A DNA stretch of 64,000 nucleotides from contig NZ_JAHLDM010000013.1 in assembly GCF_018861295.1 (NCBI RefSeq), forward strand, positions 1-64,000. Direction: 5' to 3'. Positions 7,118-16,806 of the stretch are shown one piece after another; the first letter of the stretch is position 1; each line of letters begins with the position of its first letter. Made by a program: the position numbers and the translations under genes. The stretch is from Clostridium_AD estertheticum_D (GTDB lineage: Bacteria > Bacillota > Clostridia > Clostridiales > Clostridiaceae). Below the pieces are notes generated by a model. The model worked only from the letters and a program-made list of their open reading frames with translations, searched no databases and was not told the DNA's origin.

Positions 7118-9575
7118 AGTTTGTTTTATGTGTAATAGTGTCATTATTTTGATTAGGATAAGTATTGTTAATAGGTGTATTTGGGTTAAGTTGACCACCG
7201 CCATTCGTAGTGTTATTTCCTTCATTAGTTTTAGGAGTAGTAACAGGAGGTGTTATTTTAGGGGTAGTTGATGGAGTATTTGGAGTGACAACTGAAGGAG
7301 CAGAAAAGGAACCTGAAGAGGTATCAACTGCTGTTGGTAATACAAAAGCAGAGTCTTCTAAATATGCATTAGGAACATAATCTCTCTTTATAAAAACCTT
7401 TGTTTCAATTTTCCAAATTGGAGTATATTCTGATGCCAAAACATAGCTACCACTTGCATCCCTTGTGACTTTAGCAGAAACATGTATGCTGTCAAGAGTT
7501 GTAGGCTGAGTCCCGTCAATAAACAGCTCAGAGTAAACTCTATTGCCCCTTGGGTCTGCAATAGTTAAATCTGTAGGTATATTACCTGAATCCTTTGATA
7601 CAGACAAGGAAGATATACCAGAAGGCATATCAACGTTCTTTACTGGAAGAGAAGTATGAGCAGATTTCATAACTTTCCCCCATAACTGTGCAGCATCGTT
7701 ACTGCCCAATCCTTCAATTTTATCTGCTTTATCAGTTCCAATCCAGACTGCGGCAGAGTAATATGGAGTTAAACCAACAAACCATAAATCTTTTGAATTA
7801 GAAGAAGTACCAGTTTTACCTCGAACAGGCATGTCGCTAAAAACAGCGTTCGTTCCAGTGCCACCTGGGCCTACAGGTCCTTTTAATAAATCATACATGA
7901 TATAAGCACTTTGAGGTGATAAAACAGGTGTTGTTTCAGGTTTTGTATCAAGCAGTACCTTACCAGTTCTATCGATTACTTTAGTATATAATCTTGGAGT
8001 AGTACGATTCCCGCTATTACCAAAAACGCCATATGCAGCTGCCATAGTAAGAGGATTAGTTCCACCATTTAATTCACCAAGAGACATAGCAGACAGACTA
8101 ATCTTATCTACGTTATCTAGCTGCAATCCATACTTTTCACCATAGGAAACTCCAGTCTTGATACCAATCATATTTTCTATTTTCACAGCGGCCACGTTAA
8201 CAGAATATTTTAAACAATCTCTTAGAGTTAAATACCCTCGATATATATCAGGTGAATTTTTAGGGTTATATCCAATACTTGCAGATACGGGTGAATCCTC
8301 AATAACAGTAGATGCCGTAGCTATTTTTGTATCAATAGCTGGACTATATACGGTTAAGGGCTTAATACTTGATCCAGGAGCCCTTAAAAATTTATCGTCA
8401 TAGGCAGCTCTGTTGTAAGAACCAGGAACTTTAACATTACGGCCACCTATAATAGTTTTAACTTCACCTGTATGATAATCCATGATAACACATGAGGCTT
8501 GTAGTTTTTCTTGTGAAGAGTTCATAGGAGCATCAATTAAACTTTGCGATGTATTTTGCATATTCCTATCCATGGTTGTATAAATTTTTACACCATCATA
8601 CATAAGCATTGAAGATGCTTCCTTTTGGCTAATCTTATATTTTTTCATTAGATCATTAGTAACTTGAAGGAGTGCAGGTCTTGAAAAGAACTCATAGTTC
8701 ATTTTGTTTGCATCTTTTTTTGAAAAACTAAAAGTTAATTTTTCAGCCATGGCTGAGTCAAATTGTACTTTACTAATTTTATTATATTTATACATATTAG
8801 CTAAGACCGCTTTGGTTCTAGCTGAATCAAAAGCTGTTTTAGTATCATATGATTTAGTTGCCATAGAATATGAAACACTAGGGTTTTGTGCAGCACTAGC
8901 TATAAAAGCAGACTGTTTTAAGGTTAAGTTTTTAATAGATTTATTAAAATATTGTTGTGACGCCGCTTCTATACCATGAGCATTTCCTCCTAGGAAAATA
9001 GTATTCATATATGTCTCTAAAATTTGGGACTTTGTTAATACTTTTTCTATTTGTAGTGATAAATAAATTTCTTGAACTTTTCTTTTTATAGAAGTCCTGT
9101 TTTCCATAGAATCTTCTAAAAATATTCTGTATTTGACCAGCTGTTGAGTTATTGTTGAAGCTCCCTGAAGACTTTGACTACTTCCAGTTATTTTTATTTT
9201 TATATCATTAAATATAGAACCAGCTAGCCTTTTTATATCAATACCTGGATGCGTTGCAAATCTGAAATCTTCAATACTTATAAATGCTTCCTGAAGATTA
9301 ACTGGAACATCACTAATAGGTACATTAATTCTTCTTTGCGAGATGACATATTCATCCATAAGCTTTCCGGAATCATCTAATAATACAGTAATTTCATCTA
9401 ATTTTAAAAATTCATTAATATTTAAACTAGGAGCCGTCTTAATCATAGCTAAGACTACTCCACCGATGGCTACACTGATTGTTAAGGCTATAATTAGAAT
9501 GGTAAAAATAAGTTTTTTAAAAACATGCTTCCCAGCTTTTTTTTTCTTTTTCTGAGAAGTTTCTTTTTTATCCAT
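7116..9575 (-). CDS. class A penicillin-binding protein (PBP1A-type, glycosyltransferase/transpeptidase)
   Basis: A bifunctional peptidoglycan synthase of 819 residues. A lysine-rich cytoplasmic start (KKKKKAGKH) precedes one membrane anchor (about 20-46). The GT51 domain shows EDFRFATHPGID (catalytic Glu102) and GASTITQQLVK, followed by EIYLSLQIEKVLTK. The transpeptidase domain shows SSIK with nucleophile Ser402, YSVN, and KTGT. The last 60 or so residues are rich in Pro, Thr and Asn, as in other clostridial PBPs. The start at 9575 has GGAGG ten bases upstream; an in-frame ATG at 9620 does not. The gene converges with spoVAE, and a spore-specific role is possible but not shown. Confidence 0.92.
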   Translation of the reverse strand: MDKKETSQKKKKKAGKHVFKKLIFTILIIALTISVAIGGVVLAMIKTAPSLNINEFLKLDEITVLLDDSGKLMDEYVISQRRINVPISDVPVNLQEAFISIEDFRFATHPGIDIKRLAGSIFNDIKIKITGSSQSLQGASTITQQLVKYRIFLEDSMENRTSIKRKVQEIYLSLQIEKVLTKSQILETYMNTIFLGGNAHGIEAASQQYFNKSIKNLTLKQSAFIASAAQNPSVSYSMATKSYDTKTAFDSARTKAVLANMYKYNKISKVQFDSAMAEKLTFSFSKKDANKMNYEFFSRPALLQVTNDLMKKYKISQKEASSMLMYDGVKIYTTMDRNMQNTSQSLIDAPMNSSQEKLQASCVIMDYHTGEVKTIIGGRNVKVPGSYNRAAYDDKFLRAPGSSIKPLTVYSPAIDTKIATASTVIEDSPVSASIGYNPKNSPDIYRGYLTLRDCLKYSVNVAAVKIENMIGIKTGVSYGEKYGLQLDNVDKISLSAMSLGELNGGTNPLTMAAAYGVFGNSGNRTTPRLYTKVIDRTGKVLLDTKPETTPVLSPQSAYIMYDLLKGPVGPGGTGTNAVFSDMPVRGKTGTSSNSKDLWFVGLTPYYSAAVWIGTDKADKIEGLGSNDAAQLWGKVMKSAHTSLPVKNVDMPSGISSLSVSKDSGNIPTDLTIADPRGNRVYSELFIDGTQPTTLDSIHVSAKVTRDASGSYVLASEYTPIWKIETKVFIKRDYVPNAYLEDSAFVLPTAVDTSSGSFSAPSVVTPNTPSTTPKITPPVTTPKTNEGNNTTNGGGQLNPNTPINNTYPNQNNDTITHKTN

Positions 9576-9802
9576 TGAGCATCCTCCTTGTATTTTTATG
9601 AAGCAGATAAAAACTGACAATTTTTACCTTGACCTCTAAAAATTCACGTTGTTTAGCTATAATTAGCTTTTAATATTATACCATATAATTATATTATTTA
9701 TTTAAATAAAACTTAATATAAAATATTGTGTTTTGAAATGATATTTGAATTCTTTACCTTAAATGAGTTACATATAATAATGTATAACCTTAAATGGGGG
9801 TA

Positions 9803-10465
9803 ATGAATATTAATAATAAAATTAAAGGTAGAATATTAATAATTATAGCCATAGTTATGATTAATTTTACAATATTCATATATATTTTTGATAAAACTAC
9901 AATGCCAACTGTAATGGCAGTCGCAGATTCAGAAATGAGAGCAAAAGCAACTGAGATTGTAAATAAAGCAATTATAGATGAATATTCAAATCAATTTAAC
10001 TATGATGAGATAATAAAGGTGGATAAGGATTCTGTTGGAAATATCGTAATGCTGAAAGCAGATACTTTGAAAATGAATAAAATAGCTTGCGATGTTGCAC
10101 TAAAGTCACAAAAGGAATTAATGAAATTGGGCGATGTAGGAATAAGGGTTCCAATAGGATACATAACAAGAAATAATATTCTATCTTATTATGGACCTAG
10201 TGTTAATATCAAAATGCAGCCTATAGGACATGTAGAAACTAAATATTCATCTGAGTTTGAAAGTGCAGGTATAAATCAAACAAGACATAAGATCTATGTT
10301 AAGGTGAAAACTACTGTTAGAGTAATTATACCTTTGAGAAGTAATGATATTGAGGTAACAAATGAGGTGCCAATTGCTGAAACTATTATAGTTGGTAAAA
10401 CACCTAATACTTCAGTTCAATTAGATTTAAATGGAACTGGATTTAAACTTGGAAACAGCAATTAA
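9803..10465 (+). CDS. yunB: sporulation protein YunB
   Basis: A protein of 220 residues with one N-terminal membrane segment (about 8-29) and an extracytoplasmic remainder. It matches YunB, a sigma-E-dependent mother-cell protein of B. subtilis needed for normal sporulation. Recognised stretches include RVPIGYITRNNILSYYGPS and the C-terminal SVQLDLNGTGF. The ATG at 9803 follows GGGGGT; an in-frame ATG at 9794 lies within that site. I found no clean sigma-E -35 upstream, although CATATAAT lies about 25 bp before the start. Confidence 0.85.
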   Translation: MNINNKIKGRILIIIAIVMINFTIFIYIFDKTTMPTVMAVADSEMRAKATEIVNKAIIDEYSNQFNYDEIIKVDKDSVGNIVMLKADTLKMNKIACDVALKSQKELMKLGDVGIRVPIGYITRNNILSYYGPSVNIKMQPIGHVETKYSSEFESAGINQTRHKIYVKVKTTVRVIIPLRSNDIEVTNEVPIAETIIVGKTPNTSVQLDLNGTGFKLGNSN

Positions 10466-10466
10466 C

Positions 10467-10517
10467 AAAAGTATAAAAAATAAAGCGCGCGGTGCGCACT
10501 CTATTTTTTATACTTTT
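10467..10517. terminator. bidirectional terminator between yunB and hpt
   Basis: AAAAGTATAAAAAATA (10467-10482) pairs with its complement at 10502-10517 around an inner, unusually GC-rich GCGC stem. It has A and T runs on both sides. Confidence 0.8.
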
Positions 10518-10539
10518 ATATATTTATAGGGCATTTAAA

Positions 10540-11064
10540 TTAATCTTCCCAATTAAATATGTATGGTATATTTCTATAATAGTCTCCATAATTTAAGCCA
10601 TAACCAACTACAAAAAGATCTGGAATCTCAAAGCAATAGTAATCAGGGGTTATTTCAACCTTTCTTCTTTCTATCTTATTTAAAAGAACACAAGTTTTAA
10701 CACTAGCAGCGCCTAAAGATCTAACGTGATTCACAACGAAATCCATAGTTAAACCAGTATCAACAATATCATCCACTATTAATACATCAAACCCAGAAAT
10801 ATTGTCAGGTATGTCATTTACAATATTAACGAGTCCTTTTGATTCTTCGTCATCTCCATAACTTGAAGTTGTCATAAAGCCTATTTTTGTAGGTACAGTG
10901 ATTTGACGTACAAGATCAGCAGTATATATAAAGCTACCTCTAAGTAATGATAGGACATATAATTTTTTTCCCAAATAATCTTTGGAAATTTCAGTACCAA
11001 GTTGTTCAATTCGCTCATTAATTTGATCTTTTGATATAAGAATATTTATTTTTTTATCATTCAA
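10540..11064 (-). CDS. hpt: hypoxanthine phosphoribosyltransferase
   Basis: A purine-salvage enzyme of 174 residues that makes IMP/GMP from hypoxanthine/guanine and PRPP. The PRPP-binding motif is VLIVDDIVDTGLT. The early LLRGSF loop and the late PDLFVVGYGLNY stretch (base recognition) are typical. The start is TTG at 11064, with GAGGGCGGG about eight bases upstream, giving the family's normal N-terminus (NDKKINILIS). It lies head-to-head with hflX. Confidence 0.93.
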   Translation of the reverse strand: MNDKKINILISKDQINERIEQLGTEISKDYLGKKLYVLSLLRGSFIYTADLVRQITVPTKIGFMTTSSYGDDEESKGLVNIVNDIPDNISGFDVLIVDDIVDTGLTMDFVVNHVRSLGAASVKTCVLLNKIERRKVEITPDYYCFEIPDLFVVGYGLNYGDYYRNIPYIFNWED

Positions 11065-11186
11065 TGTTAATCCCGCCCTCTTTACATATTTACAATATGG
11101 TCTCAATAGTATAAAATTATAAGAAACTTGTCAAGTATAAGAATAAGAAAATTAGATAAAATATTAGTAGAATGGAGTGATGTACT

Positions 11187-12977
11187 ATGATATATGGCAA
11201 TATAGATGGAGTTAAAAATTCAATTTTAAATAAATTAGAAAAGGCTTGTGAATTAAGCGTTTCTAAAGATTCTATTTTATCTGTTGAATTAGTAGATATA
11301 TTAGTTGAGGTAACACAAAATCTAGATAGAGAAGTTAGTGCGGCTATAGATAGAAAGGGCCAGATTATAAGTATGGGTATTGGCGATAGTAGTACTGTTG
11401 AACTGCCTATAATTGATATAAGAGAAGGACGTTTATCAGGGGTTAAAATAATACACACCCATCCAAATGGCAATTCTAGACTATCAGCGCTTGATATGTC
11501 AGCACTTGTAAAACTAAAATTAGATTGTATAGTGGCTATTGGAGTAAGTCCGGAAAAGGAAAATTTAAAATACAACATAGGTTTTTGTGGAATAGATAAG
11601 GGTATTTTAATAGAAGAAGAAGTGGGTCCAATAAGTTTAAATGAAGTAATTGAATATGATATTTTAGACAAAATTAAATACATTGAAAAATTAATGAAAA
11701 CGTGTGACGTTATTGAAGATGATACAGAACGAGCTATTTTAGTAGGGATAGGCAGTGAAGAGGATTTAGTAGAACTCACAGAACTTGCAAGAGCATGTAA
11801 TGTAGAGACTGTAGACTCTATACTTCAAAATAGACATAAAATAGATGCCGCTTTATATATAGGTAGAGGAAAAGCTGAAGAAATAGCAGGTATAAGGCAA
11901 GCATTAAGATCAAATCTAGTTATATTTGATGACGAATTATCAGGTTCTCAAGTTAGAAACTTGGAAGAAGTTCTTGGGTGTAAGGTAATAGACAGAACTA
12001 CGCTAATTTTAGAGATTTTTGCACGAAGAGCAAGAACCAGGGAAGCAAAAATACAAGTTGAGCTTGCACAATTAAAATATAGATTACCAAGATTAACTGG
12101 ACTTGGAACAATGCTTTCAAGGACAGGTGCTGGAATTGGAACAAGAGGACCAGGAGAGAAAAAGTTAGAAATTGATAAAAGACGAATAAGAGAAGGTATT
12201 TTTGATTTAAACAAAGAATTAGCAAAAATAAGAACAACGAGAAGTGTACAAAGGGAGAAGAGAAGTCGCGAGAGTATCTCAAAAGTATCTTTAGTAGGAT
12301 ACACTAATTCTGGTAAATCAACGCTTAGAAATGCATTGTGTGATGTAGCAGCATTAAAAAGTGTTGCTCAAAAGGACAAAGTGTTTGAAGCAGATATGCT
12401 CTTTGCAACACTAGACGTAACAACAAGAGCACTAGTATTACCTGATAATAGAGTGGCAGCAGTAACGGATACAGTAGGTTTTATAAGAAAACTCCCTCAT
12501 GACTTAGTTGAAGCGTTTAAATCAACGCTTGAAGAAGTGGCATACTCCGATTTGTTGTTACATGTGGTAGATGTATCATCTGAAACTGCAGAGCTACAAA
12601 TAGAGGCTGTAGATGGTGTATTAACAGAATTAAACGTAATTGATAAACCAGTGATATTGGTGTTAAATAAAATTGATAAAGCATCGCCAGAAAATATTTT
12701 AAAAATTAAAGAAAAATATAAGGAATTAAAATGTATAGAGATATCGGCTAAAAATGGTACGAATTTGGATGGACTATTAAAACATGTTTGCACAGATCTT
12801 CCATACACTCTTAAAAAAATTGAGGTGCTTATTCCATACACTGATCAGTCTATGGTTGCATATTTACATAGGGGTTCAATGGTTGATTCAGAAGAGTACA
12901 ACGAGGAAGGAACACTTATGTCAGTACGAGGAGACGATGAAGTTTATAATAAATGTAAAAAATATATTTTAACTTAG
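11187..12977 (+). CDS. hflX: GTPase HflX with N-terminal RadC/JAMM-like domain
   Basis: A protein of 596 residues. From about residue 182 it is a full HflX, a ribosome-splitting and rescue GTPase: an N-terminal glycine-rich domain (GTRGPGEKKLEIDKRRI), then a GTPase domain with G1 GYTNSGKST (371-379), G3 DTVGFIRKLP and G4 NKID. The first 180 residues are extra compared with the short HflX of E. coli. They contain HTHP-x6-S-x2-D (His90, His92, Ser100, Asp103), which fits the JAMM/RadC metal motif, and Glu49 is a candidate upstream ligand. The start has TGGAGTG before it. The GTPase call is secure; activity of the extra domain is inference. Confidence 0.93.
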   Translation: MIYGNIDGVKNSILNKLEKACELSVSKDSILSVELVDILVEVTQNLDREVSAAIDRKGQIISMGIGDSSTVELPIIDIREGRLSGVKIIHTHPNGNSRLSALDMSALVKLKLDCIVAIGVSPEKENLKYNIGFCGIDKGILIEEEVGPISLNEVIEYDILDKIKYIEKLMKTCDVIEDDTERAILVGIGSEEDLVELTELARACNVETVDSILQNRHKIDAALYIGRGKAEEIAGIRQALRSNLVIFDDELSGSQVRNLEEVLGCKVIDRTTLILEIFARRARTREAKIQVELAQLKYRLPRLTGLGTMLSRTGAGIGTRGPGEKKLEIDKRRIREGIFDLNKELAKIRTTRSVQREKRSRESISKVSLVGYTNSGKSTLRNALCDVAALKSVAQKDKVFEADMLFATLDVTTRALVLPDNRVAAVTDTVGFIRKLPHDLVEAFKSTLEEVAYSDLLLHVVDVSSETAELQIEAVDGVLTELNVIDKPVILVLNKIDKASPENILKIKEKYKELKCIEISAKNGTNLDGLLKHVCTDLPYTLKKIEVLIPYTDQSMVAYLHRGSMVDSEEYNEEGTLMSVRGDDEVYNKCKKYILT

Positions 12978-13082
12978 TTGTGTTTATTAATGAAAATTTT
13001 TTATAAGTGTAATAAAATCTAAATCTATTTTATATAATTTAATATTAGTCTATAACAGTTATTAAAGAATGTAGGAGTAGAT

Positions 13083-13592
13083 ATGGGAGATAAAAAGTCG
13101 AATTCAGATAATGAAGAAGATCAAGATAAAAGATCAATTCAAGATCGTATAAATTATCAACAAATACAACAACAAATTATAAAGGATATGAACAAACAGA
13201 TAGGGAGCGTAAGTAGTGGGAATTCTACTGATCAGTTATTAGCTACTTCGGCGGATACATCTAATAATTCTTGCATTAAATTATTGGCAGATAAGGTTGT
13301 AGACATAAATGTTTTAAAATTTGAATTAGATAAATTACCACTGGATTTCAAAGCAAGAGCTTATTTTGAAAATGATGTAAAACCATTGTTAGATACTCTA
13401 TATACTTTATCAATTGCATCCCTTGATTTTTCAGCTACTGCAGTTAGTTTGACGAATACAAGTTTCGGCCGTAGTTCAAAAATTAAGAACGCCCTAGAAT
13501 TAACAGACAGCGTTGATGAAATATCATCAGATGTAATTAAAGTATTAAGATGTAAAGTTGATAATATGCTGAAATTATCAAAATGTGATTGA
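13083..13592 (+). CDS. hypothetical protein, acidic/Gln-rich N-terminus
   Basis: A protein of 169 residues that I do not recognise. The first 60 residues are hydrophilic, with many Asp, Gln, Asn and Ser, and look disordered. Residues 65-165 are predicted to be largely helical. No signal peptide or membrane segment is seen. TAGGAGTAG precedes the start. It is flanked by its own intergenic space and a clear terminator, so it is probably a single-gene unit. Confidence 0.7.
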   Translation: MGDKKSNSDNEEDQDKRSIQDRINYQQIQQQIIKDMNKQIGSVSSGNSTDQLLATSADTSNNSCIKLLADKVVDINVLKFELDKLPLDFKARAYFENDVKPLLDTLYTLSIASLDFSATAVSLTNTSFGRSSKIKNALELTDSVDEISSDVIKVLRCKVDNMLKLSKCD

Positions 13593-13614
13593 AAATATTT
13601 TTTTATGGGAATGG

Positions 13615-13660
13615 AGAGAACAAGTTTAATAAATATTAAACTTGTTTCTCTTTATTTTTT
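13615..13660 (+). terminator. intrinsic terminator
   Basis: CAAGTTTAATA and its complement form an 11-bp stem, extended by AGAGA/TCTCT pairing across a one-base bulge. A T-rich tail follows. It ends the 13083-13592 gene. Confidence 0.85.
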
Positions 13661-13668
13661 AAGTATAG

Positions 13669-13677
13669 TGCTATAAT
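13669..13677 (+). promoter_or_regulatory. extended -10 promoter element
   Basis: TGCTATAAT is an extended -10 (TGn plus perfect TATAAT). No good -35 is seen. It lies 54 bp before the nucleotidyltransferase start. Confidence 0.4.
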
Positions 13678-13730
13678 GAAGGATAGAGGAATAACATATA
13701 AATTATATTAAAAATTAGTGGGGGAAGAGA

Positions 13731-14627
13731 ATGATAAAAACTGTTTTGCAATATCAGAAGGCGTTTAATAGTGTGGTTGACAGGATGAAAATTGATGAAT
13801 CTGTTTTATCAGTAATGGTTTTTGGAAGTATGGTAACAGGTGATTTATGGGAAGAATCAGATATTGATTTTATCGTAATTGTTGATAAAAATTATGATGA
13901 AATTAGGAACTTATATTCGCAGGAAGAGGGAATTTCAGTTCATGTTAAACTTATGAGTAAGGAAAAATTTATTCAAGTTTATTCTAATAATTTAAAGGGG
14001 GGATATTTGCATAGGATTTTCTCTTCATCAAGGTTAATATTTTCAAAAGATATGGATATAACAGTAAGGTATGACGGTGGTAGGCTTTTTCCTGATGTTG
14101 ATAGAGAACGTTGGGGCATTAGTTTTTTAGGTAAATTGTTAAAAGAAATGGGAGTATGTAAAAAGTATTTATGGAGTGATGCTATATATACTTCATACAG
14201 TTCTGCAACAAGATGTATAGAAAAGTACTCAAAGCTGTTTGTTAATTCATCTGGATATATGATTAGCAAGGATGTTATGACTATGGCACTTAATTTAAAT
14301 GAAGACTTTAAACTTTGCGTTGATAAATTGTTTTTTGAAAAATCAAACATAAAAGAGATAATCCAAGAAACAATGACGTTTTTAGAACAGAGTGTAGACT
14401 TAAGTATTAAGGATAATTGCAATTTGCTTTTGAACTATATGAGAGAACAAGATAAGTTTGTAAGTGCCGAAGAAATTATGTCGGATGATTTGTTTAAGGA
14501 ATTTGATATTGATATGGAAGAAGTTCTTAATAAACTATGGAAAAGAGATATTATTAAAAAAGAAAGTAGAGATTTTAAGATAGATAAGGACAATATATTG
14601 ATTAAGCAAAATGTGTATTTCGTTTAA
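13731..14627 (+). CDS. nucleotidyltransferase-domain protein
   Basis: A protein of 298 residues. The N-terminal 60 or so residues form a Pol-beta-type nucleotidyltransferase core: FGSMVTGDLWEESDIDFIVIVD carries the GS motif and the paired metal-binding aspartates of SDID. Residues 120-290 are an unfamiliar helical region. Related proteins transfer nucleotides to small molecules or proteins, but the substrate here is unknown. GGGGGAAGAG precedes the start. It is followed after 27 bp by a MocR-type regulator and may be co-transcribed with it. Its stop codon lies within a repeat-like 18-mer (14623-14640). Confidence 0.75.
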   Translation: MIKTVLQYQKAFNSVVDRMKIDESVLSVMVFGSMVTGDLWEESDIDFIVIVDKNYDEIRNLYSQEEGISVHVKLMSKEKFIQVYSNNLKGGYLHRIFSSSRLIFSKDMDITVRYDGGRLFPDVDRERWGISFLGKLLKEMGVCKKYLWSDAIYTSYSSATRCIEKYSKLFVNSSGYMISKDVMTMALNLNEDFKLCVDKLFFEKSNIKEIIQETMTFLEQSVDLSIKDNCNLLLNYMREQDKFVSAEEIMSDDLFKEFDIDMEEVLNKLWKRDIIKKESRDFKIDKDNILIKQNVYFV

Positions 14628-14654
14628 CGACATTTCAAATAAGCAGGTGAAAAT

Positions 14655-16061
14655 ATGTATAGATATGAAATAAAATTTAGTAATGACATTCCTAAATATC
14701 TAGAAATATCAAAGCATATAAAAAAATTAATTGATGAAAATAATATTGATGATGGTGAAAAATTACTCTCAATAAGGAAACTAGCCCAAATGTTGAAAGT
14801 TAATGAGGTTACTATAGTAAGCGCTTATAAAAAACTTGAAGCTGAGGGCTATGCATATCAAAAGATGGGAAGTGGTACTTATGCTAAAAGAAGAGACACA
14901 AACATTAAGTTTAAAAAGGAATACTCTAATACATTAAAAAAAATATCTAGTCAAAATCTAAAAAGTTATGTGGATTTTACAGGAGAAATTACAAGTAGTG
15001 AATTTTTTCCAGTGACAGTGTTTAAAGACGTGCTGAATGAGGTATTAGATAGAGACGGTACGGAGGCTTTTGCATATAAGGAATCACTTGGGTATGAGGG
15101 ACTTAGAAATAGTATAAGTACTTTCTTTTGGAATAATAGGGTAAGCAGTGAAGATATATTGATACTCTCAGGTGCACAACAGGGAATTGATATAGTTTCA
15201 AAATCGATAATTAACGTTCATGACAATGTAATTGTAGAAAAGCCAACATATGGTGGTGCACTGACGGTTTTTAAATGGAGAAGAGCTAATATATTTGAAG
15301 TTGATATATTAGAAGATGGTGTGGATTTAATCCAATTTGAAGCAATATTAAAAAAGAATAGAATTAAATGTTTTTATGCAATGAGTTATTTTCAGAACCC
15401 AACAGGCGCTACTTATAGTTTTGAGAAAAAGGTAAAAATATTAGAACTAGCAGAAATATATGACTTTTATATAGTGGAAGATGATTATTTATCTGAACTA
15501 ATATATGATAATAAGGAATATAAAAGTTTTAAGAGCTTAGACGTAAATGATAAAGTTATTTATATAAAGAGTTTTTCAAAGATATTTTTACCTGGGATAA
15601 GGCTAGGATATATGATATCACCACAAAAATGTAAGGAGTATATTCAAAATTCTAAAATTAATACAGACATATCAACATCTAGTCTTATGCAACGTGCTTT
15701 AGATTTATATATAAATAAGGATCTTTGGAAAGAACACATAAGCCGCCTAAATATGGCATATAAAGATAAATATAATTTTATGTTGCAATGTATAGAAAAA
15801 TATTTAGGTGACAAGGCTAGTTATTATACGCCTGGAGGAGGAATTCATTTTTATTTTAAAATAGCTATGGATCTAAAAATTAATTCAATGGAATTGTTTT
15901 ATAGATGTATGAGTAAGAAGGTTTTAATTACACCAGGGGTACTATTTTATAAAAATGCAAAAGAAGGCAATAATTATTTTAGGTTGAGTTTTTCGGAGAT
16001 AAAAAAGCCTGAAATAGAAGAAGGAATTAAGATTATCTCAGAGATACTAAGTGAAAAATAA
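14655..16061 (+). CDS. MocR-type regulator (GntR DNA-binding plus aminotransferase fold)
   Basis: A protein of 468 residues. Residues 10-80 are a GntR winged helix (LLSIRKLAQMLKVNEVTIVSAYKKL). Residues 110-465 are a type I PLP aminotransferase fold with LSGAQQGID, YFQNPTGATYS, IVEDDYLSEL and the PLP lysine in SFSKIFLPGIRLGYM. PdxR and GabR are the best-known relatives and act as PLP- or amino-acid-responsive activators. The target is not obvious, since no PLP-synthesis gene is adjacent. AGCAGGTG precedes the start. Confidence 0.88.
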   Translation: MYRYEIKFSNDIPKYLEISKHIKKLIDENNIDDGEKLLSIRKLAQMLKVNEVTIVSAYKKLEAEGYAYQKMGSGTYAKRRDTNIKFKKEYSNTLKKISSQNLKSYVDFTGEITSSEFFPVTVFKDVLNEVLDRDGTEAFAYKESLGYEGLRNSISTFFWNNRVSSEDILILSGAQQGIDIVSKSIINVHDNVIVEKPTYGGALTVFKWRRANIFEVDILEDGVDLIQFEAILKKNRIKCFYAMSYFQNPTGATYSFEKKVKILELAEIYDFYIVEDDYLSELIYDNKEYKSFKSLDVNDKVIYIKSFSKIFLPGIRLGYMISPQKCKEYIQNSKINTDISTSSLMQRALDLYINKDLWKEHISRLNMAYKDKYNFMLQCIEKYLGDKASYYTPGGGIHFYFKIAMDLKINSMELFYRCMSKKVLITPGVLFYKNAKEGNNYFRLSFSEIKKPEIEEGIKIISEILSEK

Positions 16062-16084
16062 CTATAAGGTAAGGAGCGACGTTT

Positions 16085-16750
16085 TTGAAAAAGGGATTAG
16101 TTGAAATTGACTGGTTATCTATTAGTAAATATTCTAATGAGGAAATATCCTATTTCTTATTTTTAGAGGGAAAAACCATGGAGGCCATATGTAAAATTAG
16201 AAATTTGGATAATGCCATTGTACAAAAACACATTATAGATGGTAAAATTAAATATAGATTTTTAGTGCATAGCAATGATACTGATGAACTTTTTAAGAGC
16301 ATTGCTAAAGCAGGGAAAGAAGATAAAATATATTTTTTAAATTCAATAAGTGAGGATAATAAAAACCAATTAATTGAGTTAATAAGGAACAATTATGTGG
16401 AGATGCATCCGAAGGACAAAGAAGTTGCTGTTTGGATCTTAGGGGAATTAAATGAAAAATCTTCTTTAAATATATTAATTAAGGCATCCGTGCATAAGTT
16501 TATAAATGTGCGACGAATGGCAGTCTCAGCTATGGGAAAATTAGGTGACTTAAGAGCTGAAGGAGCATTACTTAGAGCACTTGAGGATGAAAATCCACAA
16601 GTTATAAGTTATGCGATAAAGTCCCTGGGTAAAATAAAGAGTGAAAAAGCTATTGTAAAAATAAAGTATATATATGAAAACACAGACAAACAATACATAA
16701 TTAATGCTGCGCAGAGTTTTTTACTGCTGATGGGGCAAATAGAGATATAA
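16085..16750 (+). CDS. HEAT-repeat domain protein
   Basis: A protein of 221 residues starting at TTG, with AAGGAG at good spacing. The second half has HEAT/PBS-lyase-type repeats, seen as VRRMAVSAMGKLGDLRAEGALLRALED and the next unit ISYAIKSLGKIKSEKAI; such repeats usually mediate protein contacts. The first 100 residues are not recognised. It lies 23 bp after the MocR gene and 56 bp before the YigZ-family gene, so it may share a transcript with both. Confidence 0.7.
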   Translation: MKKGLVEIDWLSISKYSNEEISYFLFLEGKTMEAICKIRNLDNAIVQKHIIDGKIKYRFLVHSNDTDELFKSIAKAGKEDKIYFLNSISEDNKNQLIELIRNNYVEMHPKDKEVAVWILGELNEKSSLNILIKASVHKFINVRRMAVSAMGKLGDLRAEGALLRALEDENPQVISYAIKSLGKIKSEKAIVKIKYIYENTDKQYIINAAQSFLLLMGQIEI

Positions 16751-16806
16751 AGATAGGACAAATTAAATCTGATTTAGAACATTTAATCATAGGTGGGATA
16801 ATTGAA

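Noticed and set aside
9576..9620. Extended N-terminus of the penicillin-binding protein
   Set aside because: The in-frame ATG at 9620 has no ribosome site; the GGAGG before 9575 sets the start.
9720..9802. Sigma-E promoter for yunB
   Set aside because: CATATAAT is a good -10, but nothing like a sigma-E -35 lies 13-15 bp upstream.
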